Made by a program: the position numbers and the translations under genes
NCBI RefSeq assembly: GCF_001636055.1
Contig: NZ_CP011789.1
Coordinates: 5,270,001-5,334,000 of the forward strand
Direction: 5' to 3'
From: Pseudomonas putida
GTDB taxonomy: Bacteria; Pseudomonadota; Gammaproteobacteria; Pseudomonadales; Pseudomonadaceae
DNA length: 64,000 nt
Shown here: positions 1-10,500 of the stretch, piece by piece
Layout: each line of letters opens with the position of its first letter
Numbering within the stretch: position 1 is the stretch's first letter
Notes under the pieces: generated by a model
What the model was told of the DNA's origin: nothing
The model's input: the letters and a program-made list of their open reading frames with translations, nothing else
The model's database searches: none

Positions 1-165
1 CGCCGAGCCACCCTCACCCTGGATGATCTCGCAGGTGGCCTGAGCGCTTTGCAACTGGCGCGCGCACAGGTCGACATGGGCGCCCTCGCGGGACAGCCAG
101 ACCGACACGGCCTGTCCAAAGTCACGGCCACCACCGGTGACCACCACACGTTTGTCTTTCAGCAT
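1..165 (-). CDS. Short-chain dehydrogenase/reductase, partial (3' end outside window)
   Basis: The first 55 residues of an SDR-family NAD(P)-dependent oxidoreductase are visible; the rest lies beyond the window edge. The translation begins MLKDKRVVVTGGGRDFGQAV, which contains the Rossmann nucleotide-binding loop TGGGRDFG (family pattern TGxxxGxG; the usual GIG or GLG is DFG here). The ATG at 163-165 has AGGAGT nine bases before it. It starts 14 bp after the stop of another SDR gene on the same strand, so it is probably the sixth gene of the operon that begins near 3947. Substrate unknown; the catalytic Tyr and Lys are not in view. Confidence 0.75.
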   Translation of the reverse strand, partial: MLKDKRVVVTGGGRDFGQAVSVWLSREGAHVDLCARQLQSAQATCEIIQGEGGSA

Positions 166-179
166 CGTTGCGACTCCTG

Positions 180-881
180 TCAAAGGCCCGGATGTGGAAC
201 CGTGCGGCTACCTGAGGCATTTTCCTGGTAAAGCTGCCCGACGATGTAGTCGGCAGCATGTTCGGCCCACAACTGCGGTGCGATATAGTTTTGGTGTTCA
301 TCAGGCAAGCACACCGAGAGCATCTGGGTATTGACCCCGTTACCCGGATCCAGAGCGATGGCGTTCACACCGTTGGGCAGGTCTGCAGCGAGTGAACCGA
401 TCAACCCTTCTACAGCGAACTTGCTCGCGCAATACGGCCCCAACCCCCAAGAGGCCGAACGCCCCCAGCCGGAGCTGATGGCGATGAACAAGCCCTGGCC
501 GCGGTCGAGCATCATCGGCAGGAAGGCATGCATCGTATTGACCACACCCAGCACGTTCACATCCAGTACCCGTGCCCATTCCTGCTCGGCGATTTCCCAG
601 GCCGGTTGCCGTGGGTTGATGACCCCGGCGTTGCACACCACGATGTCCACCCCGCCGTCACGCATGACAGTCCTGGCGAACTCGCGCATCTCGTGAGCCT
701 CGGTCACCGAGGCGTTGAACAGCGCCGGATTGTCAGTGGATGCAGACTGCGCCTCGGCCGACAGCTGACAGCCGAAGACCTGGTGTCCACGGGACGCCAG
801 CGCCTGGCTGAGAGCTTTGCCCAGCCCACGGCTGACGCCAGTGACGACGATGCGTAATGGCCGATGTCGATGGTCGCTCAT
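180..881 (-). CDS. SDR family oxidoreductase
   Basis: A 233-residue classical short-chain dehydrogenase. Visible features are the cofactor loop VVTGVSRGLGKAL near residue 12, the VCNAG motif (NNAG in most relatives), the catalytic serine in AISSGWGRS and the YxxxK pair in PYCASK. Full family length. The chosen ATG at 879-881 has GGAGGA directly upstream and overlaps the stop of the HAD gene by four bases (ATGA), so a longer upstream frame was rejected. The gene lies in a run of six co-directional enzyme genes, which suggests that it oxidises or reduces an intermediate of that pathway. Substrate not predictable from the sequence. Confidence 0.88.
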   Translation of the reverse strand: MSDHRHRPLRIVVTGVSRGLGKALSQALASRGHQVFGCQLSAEAQSASTDNPALFNASVTEAHEMREFARTVMRDGGVDIVVCNAGVINPRQPAWEIAEQEWARVLDVNVLGVVNTMHAFLPMMLDRGQGLFIAISSGWGRSASWGLGPYCASKFAVEGLIGSLAADLPNGVNAIALDPGNGVNTQMLSVCLPDEHQNYIAPQLWAEHAADYIVGQLYQENASGSRTVPHPGL

Positions 882-1612
882 GAGTCCTCCTGGATAGTCT
901 GTGCGACAAGATTGAAGCGCGTGATCGGTGCATCCGGCTGCAGGTTCTCGACCTCCCCCGCCCAATGCCCGACGGGCCAGCACTGGCTCAGGGCATCACG
1001 CTTGACCAGGGCGTGGCCACTGACAAACAGAAACGGCACATTGCAGACGATGGCAGCTTCGGCATCGGCGATCGCGTCACCGAGAAACACCGTTTCGCCG
1101 GGTGTGCAGTCGTACTGTTCAAGCAATGTGCGGATCGCTGCTGCCTTGGCTACCGGGGAGCCGATGATGCGCGCCAGATAGTGGTCCATGCCGTTGGCTG
1201 CCAGCGCCAGATTGATTTCCTTTTCATTGCCACCGCTGATCACCACGCATTTCACCGCGCAGTCCGCCAGTTGCTGCAACAGCGTTGCGGCACCGGCCAC
1301 CGGTGGCGCCGCGCTGTAGTGTTGTTGCAGGTAGTGCTCGTAACGGGCAATGCTGGTGCTGACGAAGTCCGCTTCGGCGGCCGTGCCGGCCAATGACTCG
1401 AAAGCCTCGAAGTGCCAACGCCGCGAACGCCCGAAGTTGAGCTTGAAACTGACCTTGCAGCGCTCGCGCAGTGCCGACGGATAGGCGGCCAGGGCGTGTT
1501 CGACGGCCGCCAGCTTCACACCGTTGGAGTCCAGCAACACACCATCGCAGTCGAAGAACACGAGTTTGCTGCCTGCCAGCCTGTCACCCAGCCTGGCCTG
1601 ATTGATTCGCAT
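878..1612 (-). CDS. HAD-superfamily hydrolase (phosphatase-like)
   Basis: A 244-residue haloacid dehalogenase-type hydrolase. Motif I is FFDCDGVLLDSNGVK near residue 20, with both aspartates of DxD. Motif II is VVISGGN, the lysine motif lies in PVAKAAAI, and motif IV is FLGDAIADAEAA. A helical cap sits between motifs I and II, as in the beta-phosphoglucomutase/phosphoglycolate phosphatase subgroup. The upstream gene ends at 1622; a GTG at 1619-1621 would add three residues, and the ATG at 1610-1612 was preferred. It overlaps the next SDR gene by four bases. Probable role: dephosphorylating a small phosphorylated sugar or acid in the pathway encoded by this operon. The substrate is inference only. 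Confidence 0.82.
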   Translation of the reverse strand: MRINQARLGDRLAGSKLVFFDCDGVLLDSNGVKLAAVEHALAAYPSALRERCKVSFKLNFGRSRRWHFEAFESLAGTAAEADFVSTSIARYEHYLQQHYSAAPPVAGAATLLQQLADCAVKCVVISGGNEKEINLALAANGMDHYLARIIGSPVAKAAAIRTLLEQYDCTPGETVFLGDAIADAEAAIVCNVPFLFVSGHALVKRDALSQCWPVGHWAGEVENLQPDAPITRFNLVAQTIQEDS

Positions 1613-1621
1613 GGCCCGCAC

Positions 1622-2644
1622 TCACATGTAGTGGTTGAGAATACTCGGGTCGTACTTGCCTGCCCCCGCGTGCCCGGCGATGCGCCCGAGAATATCGATG
1701 CGCTCGAGTGCCGAAAGCGGCGCACCTTCGAACAACTTCTGCGCATAGGTCGGGTGCACGTTGTGTTTTGCCTGGCAGCGGTAGGTCGGCGAGTAGCCCC
1801 AGTTGGCCTCTTGTCGCAGCGGCTCGATGTGCTCGGCGAGAAACCGCTCGCAGGACGCCATTTCCTGCTGGCCGGGCTTGAGCAAGGCCAAGGTCTCGGT
1901 CGGCGCATTGCCCGCACCGCGACCGATGCCGGCGAAGGTTCCGTCGACGTAACGAGCTCCGGCTTGCAGTGCCGCATGCGTGTTGGCAACTGCCAGCCCA
2001 TAATTGTCATGGGCATGAAAACCGAGCGGCAGGTCAGTCAGTTCGCCGGCCTGGCGCAGCACGCGGTGCACCTGCTCCGGCAGCATGCGTCCGAAGCTGT
2101 CGGCAAAGTAGAACGCCTGTATCGGTACCTGGCCGAGGCCGCGCAGATCGTGCGCCAGTTGCTCGGGCGAAAGCTCGGCGACCTGCATCAGATTGATCAT
2201 CACGGCAAGGTCGCTTTCAGCCAGTACCTGGGCGAGTGCGAAGCTGGCATCCAACTGACTGCTCATCGCGGCGATGCGCAAGACCTCGATGCGAAACGGC
2301 GCACGAGCCACTGCCGAGAGAATGACCTGGGCGACCTCATGGGTCGGCAGATCGAGGATACGCCACGCATCGATCATCACCGCTGCACGCAACGTCCCCG
2401 GCTTGACCAGTTCGCGCTGCTGCTCGCTCAGCGACTCGGGGAGCGCCTTGTAAGACCCCATAGCTACCGGAGTGCCCGGTGCGGCGAGGTTCAGATAGCC
2501 CAGTTCGACCATGTCCACGCCCATGGCGTGACAGGTATCGAAGTACTGTCGCGCCATGGCATCGGAAAACCGCCAATCGGTCTGGAAGCCGCCGTCACGC
2601 AAGGTGCAATCCATCAGCACGAATGACTGTTTTCGCCCGGTCAT
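1622..2644 (-). CDS. HMGL-like (DRE-TIM metallolyase) aldolase
   Basis: A 340-residue TIM-barrel enzyme of the HMG-CoA lyase-like superfamily, which includes 4-hydroxy-2-oxovalerate aldolase. The signature MDCTLRDGGFQTDW lies at residues 11-24, and a C-terminal metal-binding segment contains GFHAHDNYGLAVAN (HxH) followed by GTFAGIGRGAGNAPTE. These residues bind a divalent metal and support aldol cleavage or condensation of 2-keto acids in the family. The start was set at the ATG that overlaps the upstream mutarotase stop (ATGA at 2641-2644); the frame is open further upstream, but that part lies inside the previous gene. Exact substrate unknown; the surrounding mutarotase, HAD and SDR genes suggest a sugar-derived keto acid. 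Confidence 0.82.
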   Translation of the reverse strand: MTGRKQSFVLMDCTLRDGGFQTDWRFSDAMARQYFDTCHAMGVDMVELGYLNLAAPGTPVAMGSYKALPESLSEQQRELVKPGTLRAAVMIDAWRILDLPTHEVAQVILSAVARAPFRIEVLRIAAMSSQLDASFALAQVLAESDLAVMINLMQVAELSPEQLAHDLRGLGQVPIQAFYFADSFGRMLPEQVHRVLRQAGELTDLPLGFHAHDNYGLAVANTHAALQAGARYVDGTFAGIGRGAGNAPTETLALLKPGQQEMASCERFLAEHIEPLRQEANWGYSPTYRCQAKHNVHPTYAQKLFEGAPLSALERIDILGRIAGHAGAGKYDPSILNHYM

Positions 2645-3021
2645 TTCTGCCCACTCACCTGTTCGATCGCCCAGTCGTACACCTGCTCCAGACGCCACCA
2701 GTTCAGCTCGGTCTGGTTGCCGGCGATGCGTTTGAGAAGCGGGCTTTCGGCGCCATGCATGCGGTCGTCCCAGGCCTGGATGACCGGGTGGACCGACAAG
2801 GCGTGGGTGAAATCGCGCAGCGGATCGAACGCCTCGTGCGCCTCGACCTGCATGAACAAGGTATTGGGTGGCAGCAGGTAGATCGACATACGTTGCAGGC
2901 CGATTTCACGCAGCACGCCGTGTTCGCCAGCAATTTGCGGCGGCACATCCTGGTGCAGCATCTTGTAGGCCTCAACGGCTTGTTCGCTGCTCAGTTGAAT
3001 CGAAAAACCAAAACGCTTCAT
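2641..3021 (-). CDS. L-rhamnose mutarotase (RhaM/DUF718) family protein
   Basis: A 126-residue protein that begins MKRFGFSIQLSSEQAVEAY and fits the RhaM family in length and pattern: a beta strand, then a conserved His in YKMLHQDVPPQI, then IYLLPPNTLFMQVEA, and a Trp-rich end NWWRLEQVYDW. RhaM enzymes interconvert the alpha and beta anomers of a 6-deoxy sugar before catabolism. The start is the ATG at 3019-3021, with an AAGGAT-type ribosome site; the longer frame was rejected because it runs into the upstream gene. It lies 14 bp after the lyase gene. Its presence suggests that the operon handles a sugar, but no rhamnose isomerase or kinase is in view, so rhamnose itself is not implied. Confidence 0.75.
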   Translation of the reverse strand: MKRFGFSIQLSSEQAVEAYKMLHQDVPPQIAGEHGVLREIGLQRMSIYLLPPNTLFMQVEAHEAFDPLRDFTHALSVHPVIQAWDDRMHGAESPLLKRIAGNQTELNWWRLEQVYDWAIEQVSGQK

Positions 3022-3035
3022 GAGTAATATCCTTA

Positions 3036-3947
3036 TTACTGGCTGACGAATTCGAGAAGTTGGTCGTAGACTTTCTCGACTTCCCGAAGAGTTTCCGGGT
3101 CCATGGTGAAGTCCACCGGTGGGCGGATCAAAGTGTTGCTCATCAATTGACGGCGTTTGAGCAAGTGCTTGGACAACTGCAGGTAGCAGTCGATGCTCGC
3201 CATCATGTGGCACATCAGGTAGGAGAGCGGATAGCCGATGGCTCGGGCCAGACGTTCGTCACCTGCTTGCAGGGCGCGCCACAAGGCCACGGTGATCTCG
3301 GCGATCTCGGTGGCCGGGATCACCCCGGCCAAGCCGCGTCGATAAGTGTCGACCAGCATCATGCCGCCATCACCCTCGAAAATCCGCGCCTGCCCTGCAG
3401 TGGCATCACGAAGCAGGGAGACCTTCGGTGCAGTCGGCGCCGACTCGGGTTTGAACTGGACCTTCTCGGGGCCGAACGCCTTGAGCAGGCGTGCCTGCAC
3501 GTCGATCGACAGCGGGCGTTTGGCCAGGGACTTGGCATGATGCACCAGCACCGGCACCTGTACGCTCTCGATGACGTTGGCGAAGTACGTATACATCTGC
3601 TCGTCATCCAGCGCCCACATCGACGGGTGCATTACCAGCAAGGCATCACAGCCGGCGCGCTCAGCTTGACGCGAATACTCCACGGCCTGGGCAATGCTTT
3701 CGCCGCCCGTACTCATGATCGACAGGCCCCTGCCCGCAGTCTGCTCGGCAATCAGTTCCGCAAGGCTGAAACGCTCGGCGGTGGTCAGTCGGGAAACTTC
3801 GGAAATCTGCCCGATCACCACACCATCGCAGCCGGTATGCAGAATGTGCTCGATCTGCAGGCGCAGGGCGGAGGTGTCCAGGGACAGGTCGCTGTTGTAA
3901 GGCAGGATGGCGACCGGAAGGACGCCTTGAAGAGGGCGTTGCGTCAT
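3036..3947 (-). CDS. DapA/NanA superfamily (class I aldolase-like) lyase, atypical active site
   Basis: A 303-residue protein of the dihydrodipicolinate synthase / N-acetylneuraminate lyase superfamily. The N-terminal strand is GVLPVAILPYNSDLSLD, and the candidate Schiff-base lysine lies in VQFKPESA. Two normally conserved elements differ: the GTTGE loop reads GQISE, and the YNxP segment with the catalytic tyrosine reads VLVHHAKSL. The fold is clear but the chemistry may not be standard. It is the first gene of the operon; the ATG at 3945-3947 has AAGGAG upstream. It could be a lyase for an unusual 2-keto acid or a divergent member with altered activity. Confidence 0.8.
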   Translation of the reverse strand: MTQRPLQGVLPVAILPYNSDLSLDTSALRLQIEHILHTGCDGVVIGQISEVSRLTTAERFSLAELIAEQTAGRGLSIMSTGGESIAQAVEYSRQAERAGCDALLVMHPSMWALDDEQMYTYFANVIESVQVPVLVHHAKSLAKRPLSIDVQARLLKAFGPEKVQFKPESAPTAPKVSLLRDATAGQARIFEGDGGMMLVDTYRRGLAGVIPATEIAEITVALWRALQAGDERLARAIGYPLSYLMCHMMASIDCYLQLSKHLLKRRQLMSNTLIRPPVDFTMDPETLREVEKVYDQLLEFVSQ

Positions 3948-4536
3948 GTTTGATACTCCTTATCAAATGTTGACGTAGACAACAGAAACAGCACAGCGAA
4001 GTACCTGAAGGGCAACTTCGAAAGCCTCACGACAGGCCTTCGCCCATCGATAAAGTGCATGTTCAACGCCAGAAAACCGCGCCGAAAGTTTCAATACGTT
4101 GTCGATTTCCATGGCGACATACCGACGACTACCTAATAAAGGTGCAACATCCAAAAAGTTGCAAATCGGCATGACTGGAAGTCGGTGGCAATTAAATGGC
4201 TCGTCCTGAATATTGTCGAATTGGTATTTGTATCAACCTGTTACCGACGCTGGAAAAAAGAAAAAATGCATATTAATACGCGGTGCATCTGTTTCTACTT
4301 ATTACAAAAATGTAACAAGAGTTAATAAATCCTCGCCCTGGCAAAGTGGCGCGCCAGTGGGGTCAACGACCCTCTTGGCGTGACCATCCACCCAATTAAA
4401 GCAGCGTAATAATCGGCACACACCAACTGGATAGCTCTATTTGAATGCCCGGCCCGCCCGAATCAATTCAAACAGGACATGTAAAATTCGCCTGTGATTT
4501 TTCGCCTCTTGACGCCCTGCACAGTTTCGCTCTGAC
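3948..4536. promoter_or_regulatory. Intergenic region with operator-like palindrome upstream of the left-edge operon
   Basis: About 590 bp without a convincing gene, and visibly richer in A and T than its flanks. It should hold the promoter of the minus-strand operon that starts at 3947. At 4302-4315 there is a perfect palindrome TTACA-AAAA-TGTAA; with one mismatch the arms extend to nine bases each (4298-4319). The size and symmetry fit the operator of a dimeric regulator, but none is encoded nearby. A 69-codon frame at 3963-4172 (minus) has no ribosome site and resembles nothing I know. Confidence 0.4.
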
Positions 4537-4565
4537 AAAAAAAGCGCCGTTCTTGCGAACGGCGC
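4537..4565 (-). terminator. Intrinsic terminator of the giant autotransporter gene
   Basis: Read on the minus strand, the stem GCGCCGTT / AACGGCGC (4544-4551 and 4558-4565, six-base loop) is followed by seven T residues (4537-4543). It starts 27 bp after the autotransporter stop codon, which is where an intrinsic terminator is expected. Confidence 0.9.
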
Positions 4566-4592
4566 CTGTAGTACCCCAACTGCAATGTCGCG

Positions 4593-7500
4593 TCAGAAGC
4601 CCATGCTGAAGCTCAACACCACACCGTGGTCGCGGTTCTCGCTGGACAGTTGCCCGGAGTACCCCACCCCCAGCTTGCCGCTCTGGCCGACAGCCAGGTC
4701 GACACCCGCCTCGACCACCGCAGCGTCGCGGGCGATCGGTACGCCTTCGGTGCTGAAGCCAGCGCCACCGGCGATGAAGCGAGCATCGGCATCGGGCTTG
4801 GTGTCGCCGAAGGCATGCCGCCAGCCAACCGACAGCCGTGGTGTGATCTCGCTGCCGCTGTCCAGCTTGATGCGCTTGCCGGCGCGCACCCCGACGGTGG
4901 AGAAGGTCACATCCTGATCGACGCTGGCCTTCAGGCGGCCGTCGCCCCCCTTCTCACGGGCACTGTCGCTGTCGTAGTTGACATAGGCCAGACCTGCGAA
5001 CGGTTCCAGGGCGATACCGCCAGCGTCGATGGCGTAACCCACCTCGCCGAACACCTGGGCGCTGCGAGCCTTGTACTTGGCTTTCAGGCGGTCGTCGTAG
5101 CTGCCCACCTGGACATCGCGCTTGGTGTCGATGTCATGCCAGGTGTAGCTGGCGCCCAGGCGTGCGGCGAAGGCATCCATCTGGTAACCCAGGTAGGTGG
5201 CCAGGTGGTAGCTGTCGACGCTGGCGTCCGACTGACGACGGTGAGCATCGATGCTGCTGCGGGTGTATCCGGCAGCGATACCGACTTTCCACTGATCGTC
5301 CAGGGCGCGGTCGACACCGAGCATGAAGCCCGACAGGTCACGGTCGACGCTGGCATGGCTGCTGCTGCCGTCGTAGTCACCCCAGCCGCCAATGGCGCGG
5401 ATCCAGCCCACGGCCTGGCCCTGGCAACCTTCGCTGGTCAGTTGCTGGTTGGCGGTTGGCGCCAGGGTACGGCGTGGATCGTCCTCGCGGCTGCAATCCG
5501 GTTGACGCATACGGTCGTTGACCGCGTCGCGGATGTAGCGCGAATCCTCGATCAGCACGGTCGCGGTGCTGGCGTGGATTTCCCCGGACAGGCTGTCGAA
5601 CGCCGACTGCGCGGCCTGACGGTCCAGCGGCAGGATGTTGTCGCGCAGGCTGGTCGGCGCACCGGCGCTTTCCAGGGCCGTGGCGACACCACGTTGGTTG
5701 CTGGAGGCCGCGACATCGGCGAACGCGTTGCCGTTGCGGCTGACCGATAGGGTCACCTGGTTGGCACCGTAGTCGAGCGAGCTGTTGAGGAATGCCGAGT
5801 TCATCAGGTTGTTGCTGGCGAAGGTGCCGTTGATGCCGCCAGTTGCACTGACCACGGTGTACTGCCCGTTGCCACCGGCGAGGTTGGCCACCGTCAGGCT
5901 GCCGCCCAGGTTGGCCGTGCCGCCGACATTCAGGTAGTTCACCGGCGCGGTGCCCAGGTCGATGACGAGGTTGCCGTCGCTGGCGTTGGTGAAGTTGCCG
6001 CTGACATTGAGGTTGCCCGCAGGCCCTGGCAGCACAGTGCCGTGGTTGGTCAGGCTGGCGACAGTACCGTTGCCGGTGAGCGCCGCGCCGTTGGCCACGG
6101 TGACCTGGGCGCCAAGGTTGGTGCCTGGGTTGTCGGCATTGCCGACTTGAAGCGTGCCCTGGTTGACGTTGAAGGCCCCGCTGAACGGCTGGTTGCCAGT
6201 CAGCAACAGGCTGCCCGCCCCTTGTTTGGTGGTGGTGCCGGTACCGCTGAGGGTGCCGTTGAAGGTGCCGTTGGTGCCCTGCGCGAACACCAGGTTGGCG
6301 TTGTTGGTGATGTTGCCCTGCAGGCTGGTGGTGTTACCGGCCAAGGTACCGCCGCTGACAATGGTGCCACCTGTGTAGGTGTTGGCTCCGGTCAACAGCA
6401 GGGTGCCAGCGTCGAGTTTTTCGATACCGCCAGTGCCTACCAGTGGCGCGCTGATCACGGCGCTGGCACCTGCGTTGACCCGTACCGGGGCCAGGCTGCC
6501 ATCGGCACCGTTGACCGGGGTCAGGCTGCCGCCTGTACCCGGCACCACCTGGTAGCCGTCGCTGAGGAACTGCATGCCGCTGAACGACTGGTTGCCGACC
6601 ACGGTGACGGTGCCAGGCTGGCCACCGAACACAGCGAAGGCATCGCTCCAGGTTTCGCCGGTGGTGCCGTTGGAGTTGGTCCAGTTGGTACCAGGGCCCC
6701 AGGTGCCGCTGCCGCCGCCGATGCTGCCGTCCGGATTGGTCTTGCCACCGTTCCAGAACTGCAACTGGTCGCCCGCGCCTTGCACCACCAGGTTGATCTG
6801 GTTGGCGATGGCGGTCTGCAAGCTCAGGTCGCCCAGCGCCACGCTGCCGGGGATGGCGCCGAAGACCAGACCTTTGTTGGTCAGTGCGCCGCCATAGTTG
6901 AACAGCTGGTAGACGCCGGTGCCGAAGCCGCCGGCATTGGTGATGTTCAGCGTACCGTCGAGCACCAGGTTGCCGTCGACCTTGACTACCGTAGTGGACG
7001 CCGCTGGCGCCCCGAGCGAGAAGTCCAGGGCGCTGCCGGAGCTCAGGTTCAGGCTGCCTAACGTCAGCGGTGTGCTGCTCTGGCCCGCGGCCAGGGTGGC
7101 ACCGTCGGCGATCTGCACAGCCCCGGCATAGGTGCCGCTGCCGCCCAGGCGAGCGCCGGTAGCGACCTGTACCGTGGCGCTGTCCAGGCGTCCGTTGACC
7201 AGCAGGCTGCCGGCATTGACGGTGGTGGCGCCGGTCAAGCCGTTGACACCGGTCAGCAGCAGTTCACCACTGCCGTTCTTGGTCAGCGTACCGCTACCAG
7301 TGAGGTTGCCGGTGTAGCTGCCGTTGGCGTTCTGCTCGAAGGTCAGCGCCGCGTTGTTGAGGATCGCACCCTGCAGGCTGGTGGTGTTGCCGACCACGCT
7401 GCCCGCGTTGATCTGGGTGCCGCCGCTGTAGCTGTTGCTGCCGCCCAGGATCAGCAGGCCTGCGCCATTCTTGACCAGCCCGCCAGCACCGCTGATATCG

Positions 7501-10500
7501 CCGTTGAGGGTCAGCGCGTTGCTGCCGCCGATGGCCAGTGCGCCGTTGAGGACTGCGGCGTTGGCCAGGGTGACAGCGGTGTTGCTGTCCAGGGTGGTGC
7601 CCGCTGCGGCGGTCAGCGTGCCGCTGCCCAGCGCACTGTCGTTGCCGACCACCAGGGTGCCGCCGTTGAGCGCGGTGCCGCCGCTGTAGCCGTTGGCAGC
7701 ATTGAGCACCAGCGTGCCGGCATCGTACTTGGCCACGTTGCCGGTGCCGTTGAGAGCTACGTTGAGGGTGGCGGTGACGCCGCTATCGACCCGCAGGTTG
7801 GTAGTGCCGCTGGTGCTGGTGAGCAGTTCGCCGCCTGCGCCTGCGTTGAGCACGTAGCCATCGGTGATGAATTGCAGGCCAGTGATGCTGTGGCTGCCGT
7901 TGACGGTGACGGTCCCGGCAGTGCCTTGGAACACTGCGAAAGTGTCGTTCCAGGTGCTGTTGAGTACGCCGTTGGCATCGGTCCAGTTGCTGTTGGTGGC
8001 ATCCCAGACACCGCTGCCACCCTCGATCACACCGTTTGCGACGGTGTTGCTACCATCCCAGAACAGCACGTTGCTGGCACCACCAACCACCAGGTTGACC
8101 TGATTGGCAACGGCGGTCTGCACGGTGAGGTCGGTCACTGGAACGGGCGTGGTGCCAAAGGCCAGGCCGTTGTTGATCAGACTGCCGCCGTAGGCGAACA
8201 GGCGGTAGACGCCTGCACCGAAGCCGCCGATGTCGGTGACGTTGAGCGTGCCACCGAGGGTCAGGTTGTTGGCGACGTTGACCAGCGGCGAATTGCCGCC
8301 GGTCGGCGTGCCGAGCGCGGCGTTGAAGTTCGAACCGGCATCCAGCGCCAGATTGCCCGCGTTCAGGGTCGCGCCGCTGGCGGCAGCCAGGCTACCGCCG
8401 CTGGCGACCGTCACCGCCCCACCGAGGTTGCCCGCACCCGACAGCGTCGCACCACTGGCAACGTTGACCGCGCTGCTGGCGAGCGAACCATCCACCTTCA
8501 AGCCACCGGCCTGCACGTTGGTATTGCCGGTATGGCTGTTGCTGCTGCTCAGGGCCAGGGTGGCGGTGCCGAGTTTGTTGAGCGTGCCGGTGCCGCTGAT
8601 GTTGCCATCGAACACGCCGCCTTCGACGTTGAGGCTGTTGCCTGCAGCAATCTGGATCGCGCCGGTGCCACCGATCTCGCCCAGGGTGGTGTTGCCATCA
8701 AGGTTGAGGCTCGCGCCGGTACTGACGTTCAACTCGCTCTGGGTGCCCAGCGCGGTGGTGCCGATAGTGCTCAGGCTGCCGGAGAGGATGTTGAGGATAC
8801 CGCTGAAGGTGTTGTTGCCCGACAGGGTAAGGTCGGCCAGGCCGTTCTTGTTCAGCACGCCGTTGCCACTGAGCACTCCGGCCAGTTGCAGGTCGTTGCT
8901 GCCCAGCACGTTGAGGACGCCGCTGACATTGACCGGATTGGCCAGCGTCACCGCAGTGCTGCTGTCGAGGTTGGCATTGCCGGTCACGTCGAGGCCACCA
9001 GTGCCGAGCGCGCCGTTGTTGCCGACCACCAGGGTGCCGGCCTGCAGCTCGGTGCCGCCGCTGAAGGTATTGGCGCCCAGCAGGCTGAACCGCGCGTTGC
9101 CGGACTTGATCAGACGGCCAGCGCCAGCAACGGTGCCGCCGAGGCTCAAGTCATTGCCGCCCAGCACGTTGAGGTTGCCGGCGAGGTTGACGTTGTTGGC
9201 CAGCGTCACGGCCTGGCTGCTGTCCAGGCTGGTGCCTGCCGCCGCACTGAGCACGCCGGTCCCCAAGGCGGTGTTGGAGCCTACCACCAGGGTGCCGCCG
9301 TTCAGTGCGGTGCCGCCGCTGTAGCTGTTGTTGCCGGACAAGGCCAGTTGCGCATTCCCGGCCTTGACCAGGCTGCCGGCGCCACCGATGTTGCCAGTGA
9401 GCGCCAGGTCGTTGTTGCCGGTCAGGTTCAGCGGGCCGGCGAGGGTGATCGCATTGGCCAGGCTCACGCTCTTGTTGGTGTCCAGGGTGGTACCGCTGGC
9501 AGTGTCCAGCAGGCCGGTGCCGAGCGCGGTGTTGCTGCCCAGCACCAGGGTGCCGCCACTGAGCTGGGTACCGCCGCTGTAGCTGTTGTTGCCGTTGAGC
9601 ACCAGAGTGCCGGTGTCGAGCTTGTTCAGTTTGCCGACACCGCCCAGGCCAACCTCGAGAGTCGCGATCACGCCGGGATCGACCCGCACGCTGGTATCGC
9701 CACCGCTGCCGTTGACCAGGTCGAGCAGGCCGGCGGTCCCAGCCAGCAGGCGATAGCCGTTGCTGACGAACTGCATGCCATTGACGCTCTGGCTGCCGTC
9801 GACAGTGACGTCACCTGCCGTGCCCTGGAACACCGCGAAGGTGCTGCCCCAGGTGGTGTTGACGGTGCCGTTGAGGTCGGTCCAGTTGGTGTTGCCGGCG
9901 TTCCACACGCCGGTGCCACCATCGACCTGGCCGTTCGGGGCAGTCTGGCTGCCGTCCCAGAACTGGATGTTCAGGCCGCTGGAGCTGACCAGCAGGTTGA
10001 TCTGGTTGGCCAGGGCGGTCTGCAGCGACACATCGCCAAGGCTCACGCCCAGCGGCAGGGTGCCGAAGTCCAGGCCGTTGTCGGTCAGCGCACCGGCGTA
10101 GTCGAACAAGCGGTACACGCCGTTGCCGAAGCCACCGATATTGCTGACGTTGAGGGTGCCGTCGAGGGTCAGGTTGCCGCCGACATTGAACAGCGCGGTG
10201 CCGCCAGTGCTTGGCGAAGCCAGGCCGACATCGACGATCGATCCGCTGTTGAGCACCAGCGAACCGAGGCCCAGGGTGGCGCCGCTCTGGCCTGCCAGGT
10301 GGCCGCCGTTGTCGATCACCACCGAGGCATTGGCAGAGCCGCTGCCGGTGAGGGTTGCGCCGCTGGCGACGGTCAGCAGGTTACTGCCCAGGCTGCCATC
10401 GACTTTCAGGGTGCCAGCGTTGACCTGCGTGTTGTCAGCCAGATTGCTGGTACCGGTGAGGGTCAGGGTACCGGTGCCATCTTTGGCCAGGCCGCCCGAG

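Noticed and set aside
3963..4172. 69-codon minus-strand frame upstream of the left-edge operon
   Set aside because: No ribosome site before its ATG and no recognisable sequence; more likely leader or promoter DNA.
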